Source: Drosophila pseudoobscura (lineage: Eukaryota > Arthropoda > Insecta > Diptera > Drosophilidae). From it: a stretch of 64,000 bases of DNA. Made by a program: the position numbers and the translations under genes. The number at the start of each line of letters is the position of its first letter. The stretch's first letter is position 1. The notes below the pieces were generated by a model. That model did not search any database, was not told where the DNA came from, and saw only the letters and a program-made list of their open reading frames with translations. The stretch lies in NCBI RefSeq assembly GCF_009870125.1, contig NC_046679.1, forward strand, positions 5,332,001 through 5,396,000, in the 5' to 3' direction. This document shows positions 24,629-34,431 of the stretch, piece by piece.

Positions 24629-25308
24629 TCAACGATCGTATCCCAAGTTGACTTCGAAAAAGAACTCGATTTCGCCGCGCCAGATGCCTTCGGTAGCTAT
24701 AACAATCAATAGCTTGTAGAATCCATTAGGTACAGGTAGTTTATTCAACATTTGGTCATTCAGCACCATTCTATTTATGATGATATCGTGCTGCACGGGG
24801 AATAAGGAATGAAATGTTGAAGTAAACTGAGTGCAAACGATTCCCCAGTTACTTACATTGTAGGGGCAGCTGTGGTTAAAGTTGCTGAAGTTTCGTAAAG
24901 GATCGTGCACTATGTTGAAGAACGGAAAGCGTTTCTTATGCCTGAAGAAGTCACAGATATCCACGCTGATATTGTAAAAACTGGGCCGATAACCATTGAA
25001 TCGTCGGAACGTAGTCACCTGAAACTGAAACTCGAGGCCTGTCAACTTCTTCAATTCTCATGACCAACTTACATACGGCGACATACTTTTACTCTTTTGA
25101 TGGGAAACTGTTTCCCTTGTAAATGCACATTGAGTGCCACAATGCCTCGACCTAGAATTTTAAGCTCGCATTTCGCGAACTCGCAATAAGATTTCTCGAA
25201 GCAATTGCACTTGATATTTTTGAACTTAAAAAGACTATCCGAGCAGTCGAGGATCAGGATCATAGCAACAAATCTCAACACTTGGATCGGAATGCTTGGG
25301 ACCCTCAT
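24629..25308 (-). CDS. Secreted DUF1091 protein, subtype A, copy A3, in B-like flanks
   Basis: Exons 25308-25087, 25018-24857 and 24790-24629; 181 residues. The coding part is clearly subtype A (KHKKRF-type exon 2 reads RHKKRF here; exon 3 ends EIEFFFEVNLGYDR). The Cys cluster reads KCNCFEKSYC instead of KCKCYEKSYC, and the start codon is preceded by CAACG rather than CAACA. Its flanks are not A-like: the sequence after the stop (AAAGGATTTTCTTAATGAT) and before the start (ATCGGAGCTGAACTATTTTC) match subtype B genes. It breaks the A-B alternation and looks like an A sequence placed in a B locus. Confidence 0.8.
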
Positions 25309-26007
25309 CGTTGAGGCCCCAGTCTGGAAATGGACGACATCATCATTATAATCGGAGCTGAACTATTTTCTAATTTACCAGCCACTAATTTACGTACCAC
25401 ACTATTTACCTTTTAGCATTTCGATATCAATACGCTAGAAAACAAGAACGACGATGATGTCATCATCATCATCGGAGCTTGACTTGTTTCAACACCCTTA
25501 AAGAGGGTATTATTCATTCTGTCTAATGACGTTCACATTTGTAGATATATGTTTAAAATTTTACTACTAAAAAAGATAAATTAATTCTTGGGTTGTTAGT
25601 AAATAAACCGAAAAGACTTATGAAAATGGTCCAAATAGCAGAATTATCAGGTATAAAATGTGATGCATTTTTAAAGGCTATTTCCAGCTGTTAATACAAA
25701 TTTTTCCATTAATAATCTATCAAGCTCTAATCTACAAAGAAAAATATAATACTCCCCATTTTACGTATGAGTAGTTTAGTAAATAGTTTACTTATCAGAG
25801 ATCAGATATCAGATGATCAGATAATGACGGTACATTTTGAGCATAAACACATAAATAAGTACCGACTATACCTGAATATATCACATATTTATTTTCCCGA
25901 TGTTAAATATTTCAACAATAGTCTATAAACACACCTTCACACTTAGCCCGTATAACATGACCTATAGAGGATTAAAAGGATAAAATTATTTTTTGTTCTT
26001 TGATCTG

Positions 26008-26687
26008 TCAGTGATCGTATCCCAAGTTGATTTCGAAAAAGAACTCGACTTTGCCGCGCCAGATGCCTTCGGTAGCTATAACAATCAATAGCTTGTAGAA
26101 TCCATTGGGTAAAGGTAGGTTATTCAACATTTGGTCATTCAGCACCATTCTATTTATGATGATATCGTGCTGCACGGGGAATAAGGAATGAAATGTTGAA
26201 GTAAACTGAGTGCAAACGATTCCCCAGTTACTTACATTGTAGGGGCAGCTGTGGTTAAAGTTGCTGAAGTTTCGTAAAGGATCGTGCAGTATTTTGAAGA
26301 ACGGAAAGCGTTTCTTGTGCTTGAAGAAGTCACAGATATCCACGCTGATATTGTACATATTGGGCCGAAACCCATTAAATCGTTGGAACGTAGTCACCTG
26401 CGCCTGAAACTCGAAGCCTGTCAACTTCTTCAATTCGCATGACCAACCCATATACGGGGACATACCTTTACTCTGGTGATGGGCAACTGTTTTGCTTGTA
26501 CATGCAGATTGAGTCCCACAATGCCTCGACCAAGAATTTTAAGCTCGCATTTCGCGAACTCGCAATAAGATTTCTCGTAGCACTTGCACTTGATATTTTT
26601 GAACTTAAAAAGACCATCCGAGCAGTCGAGGATCAGGATCATAGCAACAAATCTCAACACTTGGATCGGAATGCTTGGGACCCTCAT
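26008..26687 (-). CDS. Secreted DUF1091 protein, subtype A, copy A4
   Basis: Exons 26687-26466, 26397-26236 and 26169-26008; 181 residues. The most divergent A copy: QRFNGFRPNMYNIS in exon 2, NNLPLPNGFYK and a final YDH instead of YDR. The end of exon 1 reads LHVQAKQLPITRVK, which is the subtype B sequence (MHVQAKQLPITSVK) rather than the HLQGKQ of A1-A3, a likely gene-conversion patch. The frame stays open 38 codons upstream of the conserved MRVPSIPIQ start; I use the conserved start because every other copy begins there with a signal peptide. Confidence 0.8.
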
Positions 26688-26757
26688 TGTTGAGGCCCAA
26701 TTCTGTGTATGGACGACGACATCATCATCATTATTGTCATCATCGGAGCTTAACTTC

Positions 26758-26765
26758 TTTTTATA
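26758..26765 (-). promoter_or_regulatory. TATA box of DUF1091 copy A4
   Basis: TATAAAAA on the minus strand, 71-78 bases upstream of the A4 start, the same place as in A1. Confidence 0.5.
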
Positions 26766-26823
26766 CCCTTGAACAGGGTCTAAAGGTCGAATGACGTTCA
26801 CATTTGTTGATATATTCCTACTT

Positions 26824-27165
26824 TTTTATACCAGACAATCAAAAAGAGTATAGGGGTATATTAGATATGTGGGGAAAATGGATGTGTCACGGCCAGAAGC
26901 TCTTCCGACCCCATAAAGTAAATATAATCTTGATCAGCATCACTAGCCGAGTCGATTGAGTCATGTTTGTCAGACTGATCGTCAGACTGATCGCCTAGTG
27001 CTCAGAGACTATAAGAGCTAGAGCAACGAAATTTTGTATCCAGACTCAAAGAAGAATTATGAATAAGTGACCGAATGATCTTCGAATATCGAGAGTATGT
27101 AAAATTCGCTGCCTGTTTTTTTGTCCAGAAGATAAATTCGATGCATCTTTTGAAGGGTATTTCCA
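26824..27165. mobile_element. DINE-1-like Helitron remnant (between A4 and B3)
   Basis: Third copy of the insertion seen at 19774 and 22520, with the same neighbours on both sides, carrying small private deletions. Confirms that A and B genes duplicated as a pair. Confidence 0.7.
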
Positions 27166-27493
27166 GCTGTTAATATACATTTTTCAATCAATAATCTATC
27201 AATCTCTAATTTACAAACAAAAATATAATACTCCCCATTTTACGTATGAGTGGTTTAGTAAATATGTAGTTTATTTATCAGAAAAGAACACTGTAAAGGC
27301 ATCAGTGCCTCATTAAATTCTGATCAGATAATGATAATACATTTGGAGCACTAATATGACATCATGAAATAGTTTTCCCAATGTTAAACGTTTCACCAAT
27401 AGTTTATAGGCACACCTTACACCTATCCAACATCAAGACCTCCTCTATCAAAAAGGATTTTCTTAATGATTTTGCCGTTTGTTGTTTGATATC

Positions 27494-28210
27494 TCATCGA
27501 TCGTATCCCAAGTTGACTTCTACATACGCCTCAACTTCGCCGCGCCAAATTCCTTCGGTAGCTACAGCAACCAATAGCTTGTAGAATCCATTAGGAACAG
27601 GCATCCTGCTAATCATTTCATCGTTAAGCACCATTCGATCAATAATGATATCATCCTGCACGGGGGATTCAAAAATGAGCCTTAAAGTTAGTAATTTCAT
27701 ACGATTCCTCCACATACATTGTAGGGACAGCTGTGGTTAAAGTTGCTGAAATTTCGTATAGCATCGTGCACCATACTGAAGAACGGGAAGCGCTTCGGGT
27801 TTTTTAAGAATCCGCAGATATCCACTGTAACATTGTATAAGAAGGGCCGATATCCACTAAATTGTCGGAACGTGGTCAATATTGCCTAACAGGGTAAAAC
27901 AGCACCGAGAAAGAAAGGATAATCTCTCGAAAGTTCAAGATTGGGAACTACTCAAATTTGCAGAACTAGCCCACACACAAGGACGTACCTTAACGCTGGT
28001 GATGGGCAGCTGTTTCGCTTGTACATGCATATTGAGCCCCACAATGCCACGACCCAGAACCTTGAGTTCACATTTCTTGAACTCGCAATAAGATTTCTCG
28101 TAGCACTTGCACTTGATATTTTTGTACTTGAAGAGACCGTCCGACCCGTGCAATATCAGAATCAAAGCAACAAATGTCGACACTCGGATCGGAATGCTTG
28201 GGACCCTCAT
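27494..28210 (-). CDS. Secreted DUF1091 protein, subtype B, copy B3
   Basis: Exons 28210-27989, 27885-27718 and 27655-27494; 183 residues, same intron lengths as B1 and B2. Exon 3 is identical in protein to the other two B copies. The signal peptide region is the most changed (MRVPSIPIRVSTFVALILIL); MRVPS is the subtype A form, MRVPI the form in B1 and B2. This is the 5'-most gene of the array on the minus strand. Intact as far as can be read. Confidence 0.8.
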
Positions 28211-30891
28211 TGTTGAGGCACAACTATGGAAATGGACCTCATCATCATTATAATCGGAGCTGAACTATTTTCTAATTTACTAGCTAATTACTAATTACTT
28301 ATTTACTTAATAGACATTTTCAATTTTAGCATTTCGATATCAATACCAGATACCAATACTCGAAAACAAGTGATGGAGGAAAAATCATTTATTTTAAAAA
28401 CCGTATAGGGGTATGTTTGATTTTTGGTGACAGTGGATGAGTGTAAAACCCTGAAGGAACCCATATAGTATACACATTCTGGATCAGCAATAATTTCCGA
28501 GTCGATATAGCCTTGCTTCTCTGCCAGTCTGTCCGTCCATACGTGCCGATGAGCGCCTAGATCTCAGGGACTATCCAGACTTCTATGATATCATACAGTA
28601 ACAAGTCTATTTCGAAATGCCCGTTTCCATATAAACCATATCTACCAGATTGCCGGATCTGGATCATATCTGATGATTGTTATAGCCAAAATTAACAGAT
28701 CTTATTATTTAATTTTGTAAGGTTCTGTAAGGAAATACCCAAAAGGGTATTTCAAGTCAACAATATCTATTTAATTCCATATCAGCCATTTACCGCTTGA
28801 GCAATTTAGTAATTAACCTCAAACCCAAAAAAATACTGGATAGGTATCAAAAGCTCATTGAATATTGATCAGAAAATTGTGCATATTGTACATTCCGAAA
28901 TGTTTGATGTCACGAAAGATGAACAATGTTTCAACAATAGTCCTTAATCACACCAAACCACTTCATTCTCCTCCAACTGAAGTTCCCTATTGAAGGACAT
29001 TAAAGACTTCCTGTATGCCACGCAGAGAACAAAACGCTATTGACAAACCATAAGCCCAACTACAATCGACTGCTAGGGGGTTTGGAGGGGGTTGCGTCGC
29101 CTCGCTGGAGACGTTGATGACCTTTGAGGGAGGACCAGCACCAGAACCAGGACCAGGACCGAGCCGAAAGGCCAGCCAGAGGAGCCCCGGCCAGCCCGTT
29201 TTAATTAGAGTGGCATGAAAGTATGCCCGAGGCTGAGGCTAGGAGCTGATTCGCTCTATGCGATTCTTATGCAAATGCTTTTAATTACAAAACTGTGAAA
29301 CTGAATTACGCAACATTGCGTTATTTAAGTGAATTATTTTGAGGCAGGTTCGTGTGTTTAATTGCCCAACTCAACGCCTTTTTAATTGCCAGCACCGTTG
29401 AGCCTCGAAAAGAAATGGCCAGATGGACGACCGCCATAGCCATCGGGTTCACAAAATTTTTCGTTTTATTTTAAATTTCGTTTTAAGTCGCCTGTAAATT
29501 GAATTTTACGTCGACTTGGCTGTTTCCAAAATCGATATTGATTGATTCAATTTTAATATGAATATGGGATATTGGGATATGTGATAGCATGTTGGGGTCT
29601 TGCCAAAAGATTCTAAAAATGTCGCAAATTGATGTTTGCCTGACTAGAAGCTGTAGTAAGAGGTCCAATCAGACCGCCAGAATTTAAAGTAATTTTGATT
29701 CAATCTATAAATCTTTTAAATATATAAAATCAATGATTCACTGTCCCAACAGCACAGATATCGTGAAATCCCGCTTCGATTTCCTCGGAGAAATCTGAAG
29801 CTATTGACCATTCTCCGTCATAGGAAATCGAAATTGAAAAGTTTACCCTCCTCTCGACGAGGCTAATAGGAAATATTTGTAGATAAAAAGGCGACAAATT
29901 GAATTTGCAAAGGTCACACATAAGTGCGACACTTGATAGCAGGCATTGGCACTTCACGTGAGTCGTCCGTCCACCTCCCGGCGAAAGAACTCCCCAGAAG
30001 AGCTACTTGAAATTGTTGGAATTTTCTTTTCTCTGCTGAGAGATGAGATTGGCAATACATATTTGGATTTCCATTTGCCCTTCCACAGAAGATATGCACA
30101 TTATTTTCGCCAAATTGAATTGGCAAAGTGATTTGATTGTGCGTGAATAAAGACATTTCCGATCAGAGGGTGTGACCATGGGACCAGGGCCAACCCCTTT
30201 AATAAAAAACTGTCTACGGGCTGAAAACCGCATTACGGATTTTAATTAACCGGGGCAGGAATATTTCAACATCCATTAAAATATCATATTACATCCAGAG
30301 AGAGAAAGAGAAAGAGAGTCTTGACTTTGGAAAGGGTTTTAGTGGCTTATGTGGCCAACAACTGTAGAAGCCTTTATCCTGGATAAATGCAGCCATTATA
30401 TGATGAAAATGAAATGAAAGATAGTTGCCTGACTGGCGGCTTCCCAATTGATTGGCCATTGAACATATTGTTTTTCTATTAATTATACGAAAATTACGCC
30501 AACAAAGAGCACATATGGCTTCGGAATACCGCAAGGATCCCGCGGGAAATCCAAAAACACACAACCTCAAAACGGAGACACGCAAGTCTCGATAGTCTAG
30601 AGATAATCACCATAATCGGACTCTGCACTTTAAGCGATTTTCAATACAATACGAGCTTCAGTACATACTTAGGGGGAAAAATGCCACCAAGAACGAGTCG
30701 CATGACGCACAATGGAAAAAAACTGTAGGCGGAAAATTGCGAATTGCGAAGGGAAAAAATCGGCAGGCAATCCGCTTACAATGCAAACGGGGGGTGGCCC
30801 AGGAGGGTGACCAGGGACCAGGGACCAGGGTGGGTGTGTGTTCTGTCCCGTAATTACATATCCTTTGTTCGCGCACTCTACGGTTTTCAGT
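28211..30891. other. Intergenic; array edge and orphan DUF1091 3' flank
   Basis: 28211-28370 is the B-type upstream region. 28395-28740 holds another diverged DINE-1-like remnant (CATATAGTATACACATTCTG, CCGAGTCGATATAGCC). 28740-28960 resembles the 3' flank of array genes (GAGCAATTTAGTAATT, TTGATCAGAAAA, TTTCAACAATAGTCC) but no gene precedes it. From 28980 to 30890 the DNA is ordinary AT-rich intergenic sequence with no gene I can support. Confidence 0.55.
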
Positions 30892-31547
30892 TTATTCTTG
30901 GGCACTCTGGGATGGTACTATGACGTCCGTGGTCACCTGTAGAGCAAAGACCTTGGCTATCTCGCCAGTTCCCTCGACCACTTCCACGAAGAACTTGTAG
31001 GTTCCGTTCTGCAGGCTCGCTGGATAGATATCGTACGCACTGATATTCAGCAGCGAGAAGTTTCCCACTCGCACAGGACACGAAATGATTTCGCTCATGT
31101 GCATCTTCGATTTGAGAAAATATCGCATCATGGGATTGCCAGAAAAGTCGGAAAAGAAGCCGCACAGGTCCAGGCGCTTCATCTGCAGTAGAGTGACGAA
31201 GATCGTTTCGCCCTCGGGCCTTACGCGCACCTTCAAACCGAAGATCAGGAAATTGCTGCCCAGCTCCCTTTTGAGCCGCACATTAATATCGAAATGGGAG
31301 CGATCCGTATGAATGTGGGTGAAAACCTTCATATAGCCAGACTCGCCGTAAACGTTGATGTGGTTGATGCGCAGAATAGGTTTCTGAAAGGCAGTGCAAC
31401 TCGATGAGAGATGATTGTTCATCCACGGAACCACTCAAATACCTTTTTCGAGTCATCATCCTCATCCCACATTGATTTCGAACCATTTTCCTTGGAGAAT
31501 ATCAACTGGAAGAGCGATAAAAACAATGCGTTCTGAATGAGGTTCAT
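30892..31547 (-). CDS. Secreted DUF1091-like protein, divergent paralogue C1
   Basis: Two exons, 31547-31443 and 31383-30892 (intron 59 nt, GTATTT...TTTCAG), 198 residues. A signal peptide (LIQNALFLSLFQLIFS) precedes an acidic DEDDD patch and a domain with the DUF1091 outline: FVTLLQMKRLDLCGFFSD, NPMMRYFLK, ISCPVRVGNFSL, LQNGTYKFFVEVVEGTGEIA. Compared with the A/B genes it has one intron rather than two, no Cys cluster after the signal peptide and a longer linker. It sits 110 bases downstream of its paralogue C2. Placement in DUF1091/DM8 is by motif resemblance only; function unknown. Confidence 0.65.
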
Positions 31548-31657
31548 TGCGCAATGGGAATAACAATGGAGATCAGACCATCGTATGGTCATGGTCATGG
31601 TCTCTGCGCCATATTCTACTGCAGCTTAATGTCAGCCATTTATTAGATTACCACAAA

Positions 31658-32321
31658 TCACACGCCATTCTCTTGCTCTATGATCTGTATAATCGAGGTG
31701 ACCTGCAAAGCAAAAACCTTGGCTATCTCTCCGCTCTCCTCGACTATTTCAGCGAAGAACTTGTATGTGCCGTTTTGAACACCATCCGGCGAGATATTTT
31801 CGGCCACATCGGCATTCAGCATCGTGTAGTTGCCCACCCGGATGGGGCACTCAATGATGTCGCTCAGTATGACCGTTTTTTTGAACAAGAACCGCAGCAT
31901 CGGGCTGCTATTATACTCGCTGAGGAAGCCACAGAAATTGATTCGTTTCAGCCCGAACAAGCGGACAAACTTGTTCCTGCCATCGGGTCGAACCCGCACC
32001 TTGACATTCATCACCAGGTGGTTGCTGCCCAGCTCACGCGTCAAGCGGACATTCAGGTCGAAGTGAGTGCGATCCTCGTGAATGTTAACCTTGGCCTTCA
32101 TGTAGCTCGATTCGCCGAACACCTTAATGTGCTTGATGGACACTATTGCTTTCTGAGAACAAGTTGAGTTTACTTTTGGTGCATTTTCTTTACCATTCAA
32201 GTCAATTAAATACCTTTTGATCTGGTTCAAAATCTAGAAAGGAGCTCTCCTTCCCATCAACTTGGTTGGTTAGGTGCAACCACACACAAGCCAAAACCCA
32301 ACCGATCCGAATGAGTTCCAT
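31658..32321 (-). CDS. Secreted DUF1091-like protein, divergent paralogue C2
   Basis: Two exons, 32321-32214 and 32152-31658 (intron 61 nt, GTATTT...TCTCAG), 200 residues. Signal peptide MELIRIGWVLACVWLHL, then a domain aligned throughout with C1: GESSYMKAKVNIHEDRTHFD, LKRINFCGFLSE, SPMLRFLFKK, IIECPIRVGNYTM, VQNGTYKFFAEIVEESGEIA. The same intron position and phase as C1 shows tandem duplication, but the protein divergence is far greater than between A or B copies, so the C pair is older. Confidence 0.65.
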
Positions 32322-33231
32322 TTTGCAATGAGCTCTACAGATGATCCTTGGCCTCAGGGTTTCATAGTAAACAGCATGACAATGCAATTCTATAATTTGG
32401 TTGGGCTTTATTTTTAAATATATTGTTGGCAATTTGTCTTAATTGTTATCATCATCAGATCGGTTCGACTGACTGAACACGCCAGCATTTCATTTGCAAG
32501 TCTAACTGGAACATGAACCTACAAGATTGTACTTAGGATGGAGAGTTCTTGTTGAAAAACTGTGACTGCGGAGGTCCCAATTTGTAGCCCTTAGCAGCAT
32601 ATGTTATATGCTATATGTCACCACCTAGTCAACGACTCAATTAGCTAACCGACGGATATGCGCCGCCATCAGAGCTTATTCATTAGACCCCCATCATCGA
32701 ACCGGACCCGTCGCGGAAGCTCCAAAGTGTTGAAAAGCCAATTAGCGCCGAAGGCAGGAAGGAAGCCATAGGTGCTCAAGCTTTGGCCCTGCGTGTAAAT
32801 GGAAGAGAGCGCAATGAAAAGTTTACAATTTTCTGAAAAGGAGCTGGAAAAAACCGCACGCACCACCTGAAAAGTTGTCGGCTGAGACGACTTTCCCCAC
32901 TCGCCTTCGGCGCTGCGGTGTTGCGTAATTTTCTGCGTCATTTAATTAAGCCGATTCAGAGCGCCCCCAGGAGCTGTGGGGTCCGTCCGGCTAAGCTGCC
33001 GTAGTCGTACATACACACTATATGTGTGGGAGTAATTAGCTCAGATGTTCATGTTTATAATTCATATTTTCCCCTAATTATTTATTCATAACTGCTAATA
33101 GTGTTTGTCGGGGCTTAGTGCCACAACAGCTTAACTACGCCTATTAATTGGCATCGACAGATGCTCAGTGCAGCAACATTGATACAATGTCTCGACTTAA
33201 CCTACTCCTCAACACACAGTCCAGTGCAGTT
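32322..33231. other. Intergenic between DUF1091-like C2 and the first Npc2 gene
   Basis: No gene seen. There is an open frame of 90 codons on the minus strand (32941-32669) without conserved features; I regard it as chance. Confidence 0.5.
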
Positions 33232-33863
33232 CTACAGGGCACTGGGCTTCTTAATGCGCGCATCGGTCAGGAAGCAGGACACCACCTGATTGTCATTTTC
33301 CACATCGAGGAGTCTGACCTCCAGGCGGGTGGGCACCTCGGGCTGATTGGTGTTCACGGGCAGGAGTAGCTCGTAGGTGACATCCTCGCCGGCATCCAGG
33401 GGACAGTATGCGCCGTGCAGGAGATTCTGGCACACATTTCCACGGCTGGCATCCAAATCGTAGGGTATGGTAACACCCAGCGAGGTGAGACGCACTTCGG
33501 CCGACAACTTCTTCATATAATTTCGGGCTATAAGTACATTAGAAGGTAAATCAACCAATTAGCACCTGCACTTTGCCCTATCCTGAGGTCACACTTACTG
33601 GCAACAAACTGGATGTCGATCTTGGCCTCGGATCCCTTCCAAAAGTCGCAGGGCACGGCATCGCACTCATCGATCTGCACCATTAGCGGTAGGGGGTAGC
33701 TGCTATCCGCACCTTCATTTGATTATAGATTCCATGATTAATTATTTCCATCTAACAAGCTTCTCCAGATGTACTTACATTGTCTGATTGGGGTATCCGC
33801 AGTGACCAGGGTCCACATAAGGGGCAGCATCAGGCATAGACAAAACTTCTGAATGTTGGACAT
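33232..33863 (-). CDS. Npc2e: Npc2-family ML-domain secreted lipid-binding protein (first of three)
   Basis: Exons 33863-33779, 33712-33599 and 33527-33232, 164 residues, both introns in phase 1 as in other fly Npc2 genes. Signal peptide (FCLCLMLPLMWTLVTA), then an ML (MD-2-related lipid recognition) fold with the Npc2 hallmarks DECDAVPCDFWKGSEA, GVTIPYDL and NVCQNLLHGAYCPLDAGEDV and a C-terminal Cys strand (QVVSCFLTDARI). Npc2 proteins carry sterols or other hydrophobic ligands in lysosomes or extracellular fluid. The last Cys of the C-x-x-C seen in the other two copies is replaced here (CFLTD). The symbol is assigned from gene order in D. melanogaster by memory; Npc2 family membership is certain. 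Confidence 0.85.
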
Positions 33864-33942
33864 TTTTGTATGGTTTTTGGTTGCTTCTGTTCTCTGTGAA
33901 AGCACTTTGGTTTTTGTTCCCTAAACTGGGCTATCAGAGGGG

Positions 33943-33950
33943 TATTTATA
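33943..33950 (-). promoter_or_regulatory. TATA box of the first Npc2 gene
   Basis: TATAAATA on the minus strand, 80 bases upstream of the start codon; in position for a short 5' UTR. Confidence 0.65.
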
Positions 33951-34417
33951 CCCGAATCATGGCTACCTTGGTTCTCGCGCACTCGGATCACAATCTAATC
34001 CGTTTTGCACTGAGTTTGAATTGAGGAACATTGAACGTGTTTTATTACGTCTCTTATTACGTCTTAATCGCACTTAAAATGTGATGAATTGGCAGGGAAC
34101 ACCTTTTCAATGATTTCATATTTAGTTTCCATATGGTTGAAAGATTGATCACTGATTGATTGATCTTATCGTTGCCTCGGAAATGCCTGAGGGCAGGATT
34201 TTCTGTGTGGACTACTGTTATAAAGCACCGAATCAAGTAGCATAATTTTACTACCCCTCTGCTGTCCACAGAACTAGCAAAAATATCTGTCATCCCCAAT
34301 TTTGAGGATGCGAGAAAACCGAACTCAAAATCACACTTAAAGATCAATCTACTACGTAGATTACCGAATGTGGAGTCTGGTCGGATCATTTGTTAATTAC
34401 AGCCCGGCCACGCGGTC

Positions 34418-34431
34418 GCGCCCTCTGGCGG
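34418..34431 (-). promoter_or_regulatory. CTCF-like site
   Basis: CCGCCAGAGGGCGC on the minus strand closely matches the CTCF consensus shared by flies and vertebrates (AGRKGGCGC core). It lies between the first Npc2 gene and the long gap before the second. Insulator function is inference. Confidence 0.5.

Noticed and set aside
31547-32167. A 206-residue plus-strand frame
   Set aside because: Shadow of the minus-strand DUF1091-like gene C2.
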